Source: Micractinium sp. NFX-FRZ | Lineage: Eukaryota > Chlorophyta > Trebouxiophyceae > Chlorellales > Chlorellaceae | Direction of reading: 5' to 3' | DNA length: 64,000 nucleotides | NCBI GenBank assembly: GCA_029339195.1 | Contig: JAPTJF010000209.1 | Coordinates: 1-64,000, forward strand | Part shown: one piece after another, positions 1 through 12,044 of the stretch | How positions within the stretch are numbered: position 1 is the first letter of the stretch | Layout of the letters: every line of letters begins with the position of its first letter | Position numbers and translations under genes: made by a program | Notes under the pieces: generated by a model | Seen by the model: the letters and a program-made list of their open reading frames with translations, nothing else | Databases searched by the model: none | Told to the model about the DNA's origin: nothing

Positions 1-2153
1 GCTGATGTGGGTGCCGGGCCTCCAATGGTGCCTGCACTGCGCCCACTACCAAAAGTGCGCGGCTCGCACGGCGGGCGAGACGCGGCATCCCCCACCACGC
101 TCCTCACTTTGTCTGCCAGTGTGTGTGCCTCCTTCTTGGGCCCTGTGCCAGCCAGGCTGGGCAACGCCCTCACTGCCGACTCTGCCGCCGCCAGCACCTG
201 CTGCAGCGCCTCCCACCCCGCCTTGGGGGGCAAGCTGTGCAGGCAGCCCAGCCGGATGCGTACGCCTGCATGGGAGGCACAACGCAGTTGGGGCACGCGC
301 TTGACCAAGAATGCAAAGCATAAATACGGCGTGTTGTGTTATGCACACCAACCGTTAGGCAGCTCATGCGCCACAGCACAGCAGTGCTGTGACACATGCA
401 GTGGAATGGTGGTGCTACAACACTGATCAGCTGCAGCTGAATGCCTGTCACCATTTCTCGCCACTCACCAAGGTGCTCAAATGAGTTCTGCCAGTTTGCA
501 AAATGGTAGCTCGCCACCACTGCAGCCGCCCCATCGGCCCTGCCACCACTTCCACCGCCGCTGCCCCCACCCAGCTCCCTCCCCTGCTGCTCCTGCTGCA
601 TCAGCTGTTGAAACAGGGGACCCGCAGCAACCAGTGCTTCCAGCGGCAGCCAGTCGGCAACGGTCAGCCGCCGCTGCTCTCGCCGTTCCCAGAACGCGTG
701 GCTGCTAAACATGGGATCCCCCAGTCGCAGCGCCGCCGCCGCGATCTCCAGAATGCTGTTCAGCCGCTCCACGGCAAGCGGTACTTGCGCTGTCACTGCC
801 TGCGTCATGCGCCCCAGGCGCTCGCCCAGGCGCTGCAGGCCCCCCGGCATGCCGGCGCACGCCTCCAGCACCGCAGCCTGGCTGCACACGTGCACGGCTG
901 GGTACAGCAGATCGGGCTGCTGCCTGCCTGCTGGTGCCGCACTGCCTGACTCGACTTCTGCCCCAGAGGTTTGCTGCGCTGGCGGCGAGCTGAGGGCATG
1001 CTGCAGGCAGCTGAAGGCCAGCTCAGCAAGCTGCTGTGCCTGCTGCTTGTGCCCAGCCAGAGCGGCCTGCAGGGCGGGGCCACCCATGGGTGGGTAGGGC
1101 GGCATCCTGCCGTTGCCGCCCCTCATGGCCTCCATCCACTCTGTGTTATCGCCAACACTGCTGTAGGTGCCCACAGTCGACAGGAAGCAGGCCCACACGC
1201 CCGGCGCACTCAGACCTAGCAGGGGTGGGAGGCGGTCGACTGGCTTGAGACGCAGCGAGGGACTGCGCTGGTGCACACATGCATGCCGCAGCAGCACCCC
1301 GGGCCAGTGCATAAGGGCATCACCATGCCTTCTCCCCCGCACATCCCAAGGCCGGAACGTGGGGCAGCCACAGCAGGCAGCAACGGTGGCTTGGTAGGTG
1401 CAGCCGCCGCGGCAGCACCCAAATCCCCCACCCACCCACCATGCAGCCGATGCAGGGCAGCCATGGCGCCAATGGAGGCTCTCAGCAGGCGGTCCAGTGC
1501 AGCCTGAGGCATGGCGCCCTCCTGCAGGCGCTGCCATAACTCCATCTGTTGCCGCCCCCACTGGCTGGGCAGCAGGCGTGGAGGCGAGGCCCCCTCAGCT
1601 GCAATGCCACCCCGCAATGCACCTCTGCGCAGTACCATCTCATCAGTTTGTATGATTGACTTGTGGCGCACCACGTTCCTCAGGAGCTGCAGCATGCCTA
1701 GCAGGCGGGTCGCAAGCTGCCCTGGGCTGGCATCCCCGCCGTCGACATCGGCCACCCGTTCCAGCGCCGCTGCAGCTGGTGCCAGCAGCCCGGCTGGCCA
1801 CTGGAACAGGCGGTAGTGCTCGTCAGCGCTCAGCAGGCTGCAGGCGGAGGGCTTTGTGGAACCACTCCTCTCATACCGATACCCGCCATCTAGAGAATCA
1901 GCAGCGCCCAAGATCTGACGGCCCAGCAGGGCCAGCGGCTGGCCCGCGCTGTGCCTGGCGCAAGCGACTTGGTCCCACCCACACTGCCGCTGCCCTGGCC
2001 ATTACCACCGCCGCGCTGCCGGCCGCCCTGCCGACGTGCGCTGCTGCTGTCCAGGCGCCACGCCTTGTCTATCACCGGTTCTGCCAGCGCAGCCAGGCGC
2101 CTGCACAGCGGGCAACGCAACTCATATTCAAGTGTTGGCAGAGTTCGTTCTCC
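1..2153 (-). CDS. Large multi-exon protein with CPLC zinc motif (partial; possible UBR/PRT6-type N-recognin)
   Basis: Minus-strand exons with coding character run off the left edge. The exon starting at 2153 (after a CAG acceptor) encodes EYELRCPLCRRLAALAEPV. A CPxC pair followed by RRL resembles the C-terminal zinc region of UBR1/PRT6 N-recognins, which ubiquitinate proteins bearing destabilising N-termini. Further exons read SADEHYRLFQWPAGLL and LLRNVVRHKSIIQTDEMV (about 1440-1900), then CFLSTVGTYSSV to HFANWQNSFEHL (about 469-1250). The donor at 468/469 joins in phase to an acceptor at 265/266, giving FEHLGVRIRLGCLHSLPPK. The C-terminus lies outside the window. I could not close the frame between 1900 and 2000, so exon edges there are unsettled. 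The family call rests on one motif; another large cysteine-containing protein is possible. Confidence 0.45.
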
Positions 2154-2585
2154 CTGGTTGGGAATGTGCTGGCCCCCAGTCCCGGGTTGGACGGGGTGAA
2201 GAGTGAGTGCAGGGCCGACGGGCCAGCAATGCAGGGGACCGGCGAGGGGTGGAGGGGCGGGTTGGGCGTTGGCTCGGGGGCCGCGTCCTGCGGTCCGCTT
2301 GAGGCAGCCGGCCTGACAGCCTTCAAGCGGTCGCCCTGCCCGAGCCAGCTTACCATTGGGGTGGGTTTCATCGCAAGGCAAGAACGCCCGCTCTGCTCAT
2401 ACTACCGCCATGGCGCAGGCGGTGTGGCCCACACGATTCCTCTCTCTGAACAGGAGGGCAAGGCCTCGTGCAGGGGCTATTGCAACACGTGATGGTTGGG
2501 CGCAGGATCAATTAAAACATTGGGTGCAAGTACAAGGCTACACTGTAAGGGCGCCTCCAGTCTGTCTTCTCTCCGCCAAACCCAC

Positions 2586-2820
2586 CTGAGCATGCTTGCC
2601 AGCTCCACTGCGGCCTCCGAATGGCCGGGAGGCGGGTGGGCCTCTGGGGCAGTGGGGCTGCTGTCCTCGTCACCACTGGCGCCGCCGCTGCTGCTGCGCA
2701 CGGCCTTCGCCAGCGCCTCCTGCTGCCTGGGGTCGCCCACGCCTGCCACGTGCGCTCGTGCGGTCCAAGGCGGCCAGCAGCTGCTCCCCGCCAGGGCTGG
2801 CTTCGCCTGCCATTCTGCAC
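2586..2820 (-). other. Possible upstream exon of the CPLC gene
   Basis: An open minus-strand stretch reads DPRQQEALAKAVRSS and, after an acidic linker, SEAAVELASMLR, then meets a good donor (AG|GTGGGT, exon edge at 2586). Composition looks coding. However, the donor phase does not fit the acceptor at 2153, so an intermediate exon or a different transcript is needed. A strong donor on the same strand near 2353 (AATG|GTAAGC) may mark that missing exon. Confidence 0.3.
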
Positions 2821-3679
2821 GCACGGCTTGCTGGCAGCGAGAGCCAGGCCTGGTTTGGGTCAAAGTGCGTCTTGAGGGAACGGTGCTCTGACCTTATGAC
2901 AAGGACAGGCACAGCGTCGGAAGCATGGGGTGGGTGGGGCTTTCCTGTCAAACTGCACTGCTGCTGCTTGCCAGGTTGGTTGCCTGCGGCTGCCTCCATG
3001 CCTTCCTGGCAGCCGTGTGTGTGCATGGGCTGCTGGGTAATCGATGGCATCCCTCTGGTGTGTGTGCTTCCCGCCCGCTGAGCACTCGGCTGCTGCCTGT
3101 GCACTCCCAAACAGTGCTCTGCCCGGCTTGCGACCATGCTGCCTGGCCCTTGCTCGCGAAGGTGGCGGTGGGGATTGGAGCAAGGCACAGTGCGCACATG
3201 AGACACACGGGTGCAGACAAAGTTGAAGTGGAGGTGCATGGGACATAGCACACGGCGCATCTGCCTATGCTGCCCCCGTCTGCCCGCCAGCAATGCCACT
3301 GCCATGTGCCTGTCGCTTGCATGGAGCAGCGCTCAGCAGAAGGTGTGTGGGAAGCAAGGGGACAGAATAAGCAGCAGCAGAGAAAAGCAGGGATGGCGCA
3401 GCTGCCAAAGGCGGGCAGGCCAGCAGAAAAAGGGAGGACGAGGCGCACACAGGCTGCGCACAGGTTGAGCACGCAGCAGGGGCTGCTGCAGTTGGCAGCT
3501 GGCGGGAGCCGCCAGCAAGCGCAGCCAGGTGGGTGTGCCTGCTCAGCTCCTCGGGGCTGCAGGCAACAAGTAAGCCACTGTCGGTTGGCAGGTGCTGGAA
3601 AGCTCAGGTACTCGTTGCTGCCAGCCGTGGTCGGGCTGCTGCTGCCACCTGGCGCCTGATGGCCGTGACGCATTGACGC
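2821..3679. other. No gene assigned; probable BUD31 3' UTR and spacer
   Basis: This lies just downstream of the BUD31 stop on the minus strand. Open frames here are GC-driven and show no recognisable motif. No TGTAA was found on the minus strand. Confidence 0.4.
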
Positions 3680-5520
3680 TCAGCCCTTGAGGGCCGCCAG
3701 CCGCCGCTTGACCTCGTCATCTATCTCATCCTCACCCTCATCCTCGAGGGGCCGCTTGCGTGAGGGGCCTGCAGGCAGGGGCAGGTTGGACGCTAGGAGG
3801 GTGAGAATTGGGGCCGGAAGGGAAAGGGCAGGCGCATGGGAAGAGGAAGGCCGGAAGGCAGGGCATCAACCGCAGCACCGTGCTGTCCATTCGCTGCCCT
3901 GCCTGCTTGTCGGACAACCAAAAAGCATCAGCGTACGGGGCGAAGCGGCAGGGGAGACCGCAGCGGCAGCCAAAGCACAACGTCGGCCCGCCCACCTGCG
4001 CCGCCGCCGCCGCCCCGCTGCTGCTGCTCCTCCGGCTCCGGCTCCTCCCCCTGCCCCCACACCGCGCGGTTCTGCTCCGCCGTCTCGTCCGTGTCCTGCA
4101 ATACACACAGGTTCTTGCTTAATGCTGAGCTACATCTTGTGCAGAGTGCTTGGTAACGCCTTGTAAAACGGTACCCCCAGGTGGGGCATTGGCCCGCGGT
4201 ACACAGGGCACCGATGCGCGCATGCCCCTGCCCAGCATTCCGCATCAGCCGTGGGCATGCAACCGCCCCCAAACAACCGCCCCCCCCCCCCCCGCCTCTC
4301 ACCTCCAGCGGCGTGTTCCACCAGATGGGCCCCCCAAAGCGGCCATCCCCCGAGGCGCAGCAGATGCAGCCGGTCTGGACGTCGGGCGTGACCCGCTGCT
4401 GCGCGGCGCGCTGCCGCATGGGCACGCGGCAGTGGCTCGTCGTCCCAAAGTTGTGGTTGCCCTTCTGGATGGCCAGCAGGGAGCACAGGATCTCGTAGCC
4501 AGGCTTGCGCCACTTGGCAATCAGCGCGCCGTCTGCAATCTTCTCCCGCACCAGCCAGTCGTACAGCTCGCGCGACATGACCTGGGGCGGTGGGCAGGGG
4601 CAAGGAAGGGGACGTCAACACGAGGGCAGGGGATGACCTGTACAGCCTTGCGCACTGCACTCTTCTGTCACCCCAGGACACGCATGCACAGCAGCTGCTG
4701 CCCACTTTGCGGCTGGACCAGGTGGCCGTGGGCGACTCAGCACAGTCTCACGGGGAGGGCAGCACGGTGGAGGCAGCACAGCATGCACAGCGCGGCGCAG
4801 CACACCTTGCGGTTGTACATGAGGTCGTAGATGAACCGGTTCTTCTCCCAGTGGATGCGGCTGACCTGCGGGGCGGAAAGGGGTGCCAAGAAGCAGGGGT
4901 GGGCAGCAGGGGCAGCGAGACCGCACGCTGCCGCGGCCCGCAGGCGGCGGGGCTGCCACTCTGTTGCGCCCCCCCCCCCCCCCCCCCCGGCCCCCCCCAC
5001 TCTGTTGCACGCCACACTGTGCAGTTACACTCGGATCCCAGCTCTGCGCTTGCTGCCACAGTGCGGCAGCCAGTAAGCCGGGCTGCACTGCCGTTGCACT
5101 GCCGCAGCAGCGCCACAAAGGCAGCATCCGCATGCATACGCCACATCTGTTCAGCACCCACCTTCCAGGTGGTCTCGTTGCGCCGCTTGGCGCTGGTGTC
5201 CTCGTTCACCGCATCCTTCATCTGCTGCTCAAAGTCATCAATCACTTCCTCAATCAGCTCCCACCCCTCGGGCGGCTGCTTGCCCTTGAGCCTGCAGGCG
5301 GGGGCGGGCGGTGCCGGCGGGCAGGCGGTGGGACGGGGGGAGTGGCGGCAGCGGCGGCGGCGAGGCAGCGGTCGGCTGCGGGCGGCGCTCGGCAGGGAGT
5401 GATTGCGCGTGGGCAGTATGCACTGCGCAACGGCTGCAGCGCCCCAGTTGGCTGGCTCTGCGCTGTTTGGGCAATCGTGGCCGGAATGTAGCGAGCTCAC
5501 CTCCGCCTGAATCCAGACAT
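3680..5520 (-). CDS. BUD31: BUD31/G10-family spliceosome protein, divergent, with C-terminal extension
   Basis: BUD31 (G10) is a small nuclear protein of the activated spliceosome. Six exons join in phase: 5501-5520, 5162-5291, 4806-4865, 4303-4581, 3996-4095 and 3680-3768, giving 225 residues. The first exon is only 20 nt (MSGFRR). Family hallmarks are PPEGWELIEEVIDDFEQQM, the KNRFIYDLMYNRK block, SRELYDWLV, LIAKWRKPGYE and NFGTT. Known orthologues have about 145 residues and end in a cysteine cluster (ECxHCGCRGC). Here the CCLRC pair has become LCSLLA and the end reads GCICCASGDGRFG, followed by an acidic, lysine-rich tail (EEPEPEEQQQ, then EDEGEDEIDDEVKRRL). The zinc sites therefore look altered. 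It may be the only BUD31 of the alga or a diverged paralogue. Its start codon lies 296 bp from a plus-strand gene. Confidence 0.9.
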
Positions 5521-5816
5521 CGCGGCCGCTCTCGGGAGCGCACTCTACACAGCCGAGCGTCACTCGCTGCCTGCTGGCCAGCTGATGAGATGGGCACGTT
5601 GCCTGTGCGCTCGGTGCAGCGACAGCAGCAGTGCTTGCAGATGACGTCGCAGACTGAAACAGGGAGCGCTGAGGAAGCCGTGCATGAAGGCACAGCAGGC
5701 AGCACTTGGTTGGCAGGTCGGCCTTCAGGCCTCTGCGCCCCTTGTTTCCTATTTCACGAGCCTTACTGTTTTTATTGCCACTCCCCATCTCCTACAGCTC
5801 CCGTCTGCAGCCCACA
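5521..5816. promoter_or_regulatory. Shared divergent promoter region, BUD31 / plastid-targeted unknown
   Basis: Only 296 bp separate the two start codons, so both 5' UTRs and promoters must lie here or overlap. No TATA box stands out. A local AT-rich patch near 5750-5790 precedes the plus-strand gene. Confidence 0.5.
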
Positions 5817-6959
5817 ATGCTGGCCGCCAGCACTGTCACCCGCCCGGCAGCTGCCGCCGCCACCGCCCGTTCTGCCGCCGGCTGCCGCGGCCTGCACTCC
5901 CCAGCGCCTCTGCACCCCCGCCCCCGCCGCTCGCAGCTGTCCCCGCTGCGATCCAGCGACAAGCAGGAGGCGGCGGTGCGGGCAGCGGAGGACGGCGGAG
6001 TTGGTGGCGGCCACGCCAGCCACACCGAGTTTGATGCCCTCGCCCGCCAACTGGTCGGCTCCCTGGCCTCTGAGTTTGCCAGCAACGATGACGCTGTCTA
6101 CGACAAGCTCGCCCACTGGTGGGTGGTTGGGTCGTGGGTCCCGCTGCTTGGGGCAGGGTGCCGCCTGCCTGCCGTGGCATTCTGGCATGCATGCAGCCAG
6201 GCGCACGCAAGGCAAGGTGGCGGCCGCCATCCCGTGACGCCCTCAAACCGCCCTCACTCCCACCCCACCCCACCCTTTATGCAAACCTGTGCAGGCTGAG
6301 GGGCAGCCACGAGGAAGAGGAGGAGGCCCAGGTGGCGCCCCGCAGCGACCAGACGACGGAGGAGAGCGACACCAAGCGGCTGCTGCGCCTGGCGGCAGAG
6401 TCGTATGGCGTGCCCACCACTGTGGGCGGGGCGGTGGAGTCGGTCAAGCACTGGTGAGCCCTTGGGCGAGCAAAGGAGGTTGGTGGGGTGGCGGTTGAGG
6501 GAGAGAGGGTCTCAGGTGGGCGGGTGGTTACTCAGGTGGGTGATAGGTGCAGACGCCAGGGTGCTTGTGAGCGCAATGTGTGCCTGCAGCGCCCGTCTCT
6601 TCCTGCCTGCCCGGCTTGCGCCTTCACTTACAGGCTCGCTCCCTCCCGTGCCAAACCATGCCGATCGTCCGACCACCCACTCCTGCCTGCCGGCCGGTCC
6701 CCGCTCTTTCCCTGCCCTTCCTGCCCGCTCGAGCAGGCTGTCCAACCCCTCCCAGGGCGAGGAGTCGCACGATGTCCAGATGGCGGGGCGCCTGGTGCAC
6801 CGGCTGCTCGACTCTTACGAGGAGAAGCACGGCGAGGAGTTTGGGGGGCAGGATGAAGAGCAGTACGACCGGCTGTACAGCCTGGCACGTGGCGTGCTGG
6901 GCTCTTCGCTGAGCAAGAAGGTGCTCACGCGCTTGGTGCGCTCATACCTGGGCATTTGA
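5817..6959 (+). CDS. Unknown protein, probably plastid-targeted, helical
   Basis: Three exons, 5817-6118, 6295-6453 and 6737-6959, join in phase (both junctions split a Trp codon TG|G) to give 227 residues. I do not recognise the family. The first 45 residues are rich in Ala, Arg, Ser and Pro with almost no acid (MLAASTVTRPAAAAATARS), as in a chloroplast or mitochondrial transit peptide. The rest is predicted helical. The two junctions fall in similar text, YDKLAHWLRGS and SVKHWLSNPS, each after a run of hydrophobic heptads, which hints at an internal repeat. The C-terminus reads LSKKVLTRLVRSYLGI. It is head-to-head with BUD31 and convergent with ATM. Splice consistency makes the gene real; its function is unknown. 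Confidence 0.78.
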
Positions 6960-7521
6960 GCCACTGCCTGCTGAGCCATGAGTTGAGCTTTTCAGTGCCA
7001 TTTGAGCGTCGTACCCAGAGCCTGCTAACTTGCTGCGGAGATCAAAATCTGGACTGTTGTGGTTTGCTGCATCGGCGGTTGCATGCTGCATTGCTGAACC
7101 TCGGTGCCGCACAGCACCCGCCTGTGCTACGGACGTTCTGAGTGGTGAGGTTGTACTGCTTTGTTAACTCGTGAAATGTGAGAAAAAGCTAAGGCTGGCA
7201 AGAGGGAATGCAGGCAGGAAGCAGCAGTGCAAGGGCGAACAGCATAAAAGCAAACAAATCACGTAAGGAAAGGAGCAAACGGAAGGAGCAAAGACTTGCA
7301 AAGCGGGGGAGAGGCGCAGCATGAGAGCAAGCTTAATGCAAACTGAGGTACATGGGTGGGGGGTGGGGGGTGGGGGGCAGGGAATAAAGGGCAGACCCAG
7401 CAAGGCTGGCGGCAGTGTCTCAGCCAGCCAGCCAAACGTCCAACAGGCACATGGCCCTGCTGCCTGGGCGCCGCAGGCAGGCAGGGTTGGCGTCAGCCTT
7501 GGACGCACGCGCCTGCCAGCC
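6960..7521. other. Convergent spacer (3' UTRs of the unknown gene and ATM)
   Basis: This lies between two stop codons facing each other. It contains G-rich runs (about 7354-7380) and no convincing open frame. No exact TGTAA was found on either strand. Confidence 0.5.
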
Positions 7522-10500
7522 TCAGCACCAGGCCTGCCAGCCAATGTACATTTTGCTGAGCTTGTCGTGGTCCTGGGCATCCGCCAGCAGCTGCTGCACC
7601 TGGCCCTCCACGCCCCGCGCCTCGCCCTCGCCTGCAGGTGGACAGCGGCGTGCAGAGGCGGCGTGTGGCGCGCAGGAGGGCGGGCAAAAACACTTGCGCA
7701 ATGCTACTCGCAGCCGCAAACGCGTGCTTTTCAACAACCCAACCTTGAAGCAGCATTCCACTCGTACACAGCCAGCCCTGCCACTGCCGTTGCCATGTCC
7801 CCCAAGCCCAGCGCACCTGCCTCCACCCCCTCCAGCTTCTGTTTGATGCGCAGCAGCGTGCGCTCGGCATCGGCGTTGGCCACGCTCACGCCGCCGCCCA
7901 CGCCGCTGGTGCTGGTGCCGCCGCCGTCGTCGTCCTGAGGCAGGAAGCGTGTGCGGCAGGGCAGGCGGGGTGAGGTGCGCCGCAGGTTCGGCATTCAGCT
8001 GAGCGGGTTCAGCTGGGCCGCAGGCTGCAGCCGCTTCTTGCTGCATCCTGCCCCCGATCCTGCCGGACCTCATCATCCTCTGCCCACCCAAGCAAGCAGT
8101 GTGCCACCCAAGCGCCCAACCCCCACGTCCTGCACATGCAGCCCCAGCCTGCTCCTCCCAGCTTGTGCCAGCTGCACGCTGCCACGGGGCAATGCACGCC
8201 CCGTCCCGCCCCGCCCCGGGTACCTCTGCGCCGCCGCTGGCGCCATCGGCGGCCTCGTGCTGCCGCCGGTTGGCCGCCGTGGTTGTGAGGGCCCACTTGT
8301 AGAGTGGGTCGTGGATGAACACCTCTATCACTGTCAGCACCGACTCCTTGCTGGCACGCAGCACCTGAAGTGGACAGGAGGGCGCAGGGGTGTAGACTAA
8401 GTGTAAGTCAAACACCTGGGTGGCCATGCCTCCCCTGCCCCTTCTGCCAAAGCGTGCTGCGCCGTGACTCATCCACCCGCGTGCAGGCGTTTGGCTGCTC
8501 TGCCCGCCTGCAGGCCTCACTAGGAGCCTCCATGTAGCACCCCACTGTTTAGACACAGCCCGCCACACCCGCTGCAGCTCCCGTTCTGTTGATGCCTCCC
8601 AACCCTTCAACTCGCACACGCTGCGCCCCGTTGCAACATTACCCCACTTCCTCGAACTCAGCCCGCCACACCACTGCACCCCCCGGTCTTCCCCCCGGCC
8701 ACGCCCCCGCCTCACCCGCAGCGTCTCCTCGCAGCAGCGTCGCATCACGCCCTCCACCCCCGCCACCCCCATGCCGTCCACCACGTCCCGCGTCAGGCGG
8801 AAGGGGACAAGCTCAGGGGTGTTGAGGAAGCGGCCCTGGAAGAAAGAGGTGAGAGTGGGACACAGGCAGGGAGGCAGGAATGGTGCAGGTAGGGGGTGGG
8901 GCAGAGGGGCGGGCGACAGGGCAACGGCCAGGAATCTGGCGGAGCACGCGGCGGCCGCCTGGTGGTTCCCGGCCAGGGCGGCGGCCGGGAGCAGGGGAAG
9001 GCGTAGGCGCAGCAAACACGGACTGCCATCGCTTTGCCACGCAGGGCATGCAGGCAGCCGCCATCCAGGGCAATCACCGGTCAACCTGCCAGCCAGCCAC
9101 TGGCAGGCAGGCAGCAGCTCAACCCGCTCGTCCGCCCGTCCTGGCCCCTACCTGCTCGAATGCGATGCCCAGGTCGATGTGCACGGCATCTGCCGAGCGT
9201 GTGTCCAGCAGCACGTTCTGTAGTAGGAGGCGGGGGAGGGGCAGGTTGCAGGGTGGCAGAGAAGAGGGTGGGAAACTACGTCGGAACAGACCGGACTAGG
9301 CCAGGCCAGGCCAGGCCAATAAAGTGAAACAGAACTGTGAAACAGCAGCTTGCCTGCAGGTGGCGGTCCCCCAGCCCGATGATGTGGCCCGCCATTGAGT
9401 TGACCGCCATGCTGCGGGTGTAGGCCAGGCGCCGCTCAAACCAAGTGCCTGGTGACAGTGGGAGGCGCAGAACGGAAGGCGGGGGTGGGCAGAGGAACAT
9501 AGTGGGCCGGGTGTAGGCGAGGCAGCGCTGACGCAGGCGCCTGGCGGGGATGCAAGCGCAGGCGGCGGGGCGAAGGATGAGGCTGGGCTGAGCAGGCACA
9601 CAGGCACACAAGGAGACCCACACGGGTCCCTGCACCTGAGAAAGGAGTGCACCACAATCACATCACCCGCCCAGGGGATCCCTTGGATTTCCCCCAGCCC
9701 CCTCACCCGGGTCGTCCTACCTGAGAATGGATCGTCTCTCTGCCATGACACCGCCGTTACCCACCCACCAACCCCGCTTAAGTTCCCAGCCCCCTCACCC
9801 GGGTCCCGAAAGTTTTCCAGGAAGAAGTGGTGCATGGCGGGCGGGAAGCGGGTGCACACGGCGTCAAAGGCGGCGCGCAGCTGCGCAGGCTGCGGCTGGC
9901 TCTGCACCGCCTTGTAGAACTGCGGCAGGGCGGGGGGGAGGCAGAGGGGAAGAGGGGAAGAGGGCACGGTTGGTGGGCAGAGGAGGGCGCGGTGGTGGTG
10001 GGGGAGAGGAGGGCGTGACAGGTGAGGGAGGCTCCCAGCCAACCCCCGGTGCCCACCCCTGGTAAAGTAAGTCAGTCAGTAAGTAAGATACTTTGGTAGC
10101 ACTTCGTCTCGGTGGTGTCCCCAGGATAGCTCGCCCACTCCCCCCCCCATCCCGCGCCCCAATCCCAATCCCCAGAACGCTGCCCCACCCCGGGAGGCTT
10201 ATCCCCAACACCTCGTGGTAGCACTGCGTCCACGTGAAGTCGCCGCGCCGCTTGTACCGCATGTGCGCCCCGCCGGTGCGCGCCGGCCCCAGCAGGTAGT
10301 CTGCCATCGGCTGCGTGTTCTCCACCCACTCTAGCAGGCCGGAGGAAGGGCTGAAGGGGACCACCTGCGGCGGGAGCAACCGCAGGGTGGAGGGGTGGCA
10401 CGGAGGGCAGGGGGAGGGGCACAAGGGTGACGTGAGATGGAGGGCCGGCTGCGGGAGTGCGGGGTGCGGGGGGCAGCACACACACACTGCTCCCCGTTAC

Positions 10501-12013
10501 ATAATAGGATTGTGCGCGCGCTCGCCTTGTAGGTGCGGATGAACAGGGAGCGGCGCTGCGTGCGCGGCTGCTCCGCCAGGAAGGCGTTGACCAGCCAGAA
10601 GAACTGCTGCATGACGGCGTCCTGGCGCAGGTCGTCGTTGCCGCTCTTGACCTGCAAGGCACGGCACGGCGGTGGAAAGCTCAAACACGTCAAAGGAGGG
10701 GAGGGATTGTGAAGCAAACAATGACAACCGTGGTGAAGAGGTGGGGTGAGCGGGATACATTTTGGGGTGGTGTGGGGGTTGGGGTGGGGGTGGCGGGGCG
10801 TCCGGGGCGCTTTGGAAGATGGAAGATGAGGGGGAGCTCCCCGACCACCCCACCTAGCCCCCGGCCCTGCCTGATGGCCCCCCCATCCTCCAATCAATCC
10901 CTGAACACCACTTCACTACAAGCACCCTGTACCCAGCCACACGCATCCTAGCTCATTCCCCTCCCACGCACCAGCTGCCGGTGCGTCCCGCCCGCTGAGT
11001 CGGTGACCGTCACAATTTTGGGCTTGTTGACGCCGCCCACAAACTTGATGCGCTCCGCAAAGCACACAAAGTGCGGGAAGGAGTGGGGGTCGTAGTGGGC
11101 ACCTGGGTCCACGGGCAGGGTGACCGAGGTGACGGGCAGGCTGCCGTAGTTCCTGCAAAGTGATAAATGCGTTGGGGTGGGGTGGTGCAGGGGTGGGGTG
11201 AGGATTGATTGCAACCAAGCTTCAATCTAACCAATTGGCATGGTCTGGGAGACCCCAAAACAACCAATGCTTGGGGCAACGCACTGCGGGGCACCGCCTT
11301 CTGTTGCCAGCACACCTCCTTCACACACCTACGCCCCCACCTGCCCTGAAAGCAGAGAGCGCAGAACCATGGAAGAAGCGCTAACTCACTGGCGGGAGCG
11401 GCGCAGCGCCCCTGGGAACGCCATTTCCTCGGCGTCTTTCGAGGGCGCAGGGACTGCGGCGAGCTCGATGTAGCCGTCAATCAGCTCCTCCATTTCGCGC
11501 ACAATCTCGCGGCAGGCGGGGGAGGAGGCGGCGACGCGGGAGAGGACGTCCTGGGCGGCCGCAACCTTGTCCAGATCGACTGAGGAAAGGAGCGCAGGGG
11601 GAGGGCAATGCGTAGGTGGCAGGGGGGCAGGGCGGGTGGGCGAGCGGGTGGGCGGGCGGGTAAGGAAGCGGGACTGGGTGAGGGAGGACATCAAGGGGAC
11701 TAGGGATCGATGAGCGTGCACACCCTCGCCACCACTGGGACCTGCACACGCATCCCCCCGGTCCACCCCGTGCCCCTGACCACACCACGTCCCACCACAC
11801 CACACCACACCTCCCTACCTGCGTAGGAGAAGGTTTCGTTGGCGCGGGCGCTGGCCACCTTGCCGTCGCGCCCCCGGTTGCCGTTCTTCAGCGAGAAGAC
11901 CTGCGGGAAGAAACGCAACCAGAATGCAGTACGGATTGGGTGGGTGAGGAGGAGCAGAGCAGGTGCTGATGTTTGCTCCAGGAACCAGTTTGGAGGGAAG
12001 AGCTGCAAGCAAG

Positions 12014-12044
<31 letters not shown>

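Noticed and set aside
4276..4294. Long C run in a BUD31 intron, with similar runs near 4970-4990 and 21850-21865
   Set aside because: Homopolymer tracts in introns; possible sequencing-length uncertainty but no feature.
12006..12042. Short regular repeats that could be mistaken for a CRISPR array
   Set aside because: The tetranucleotide units have no spacers; it is a microsatellite inside a eukaryotic intron.
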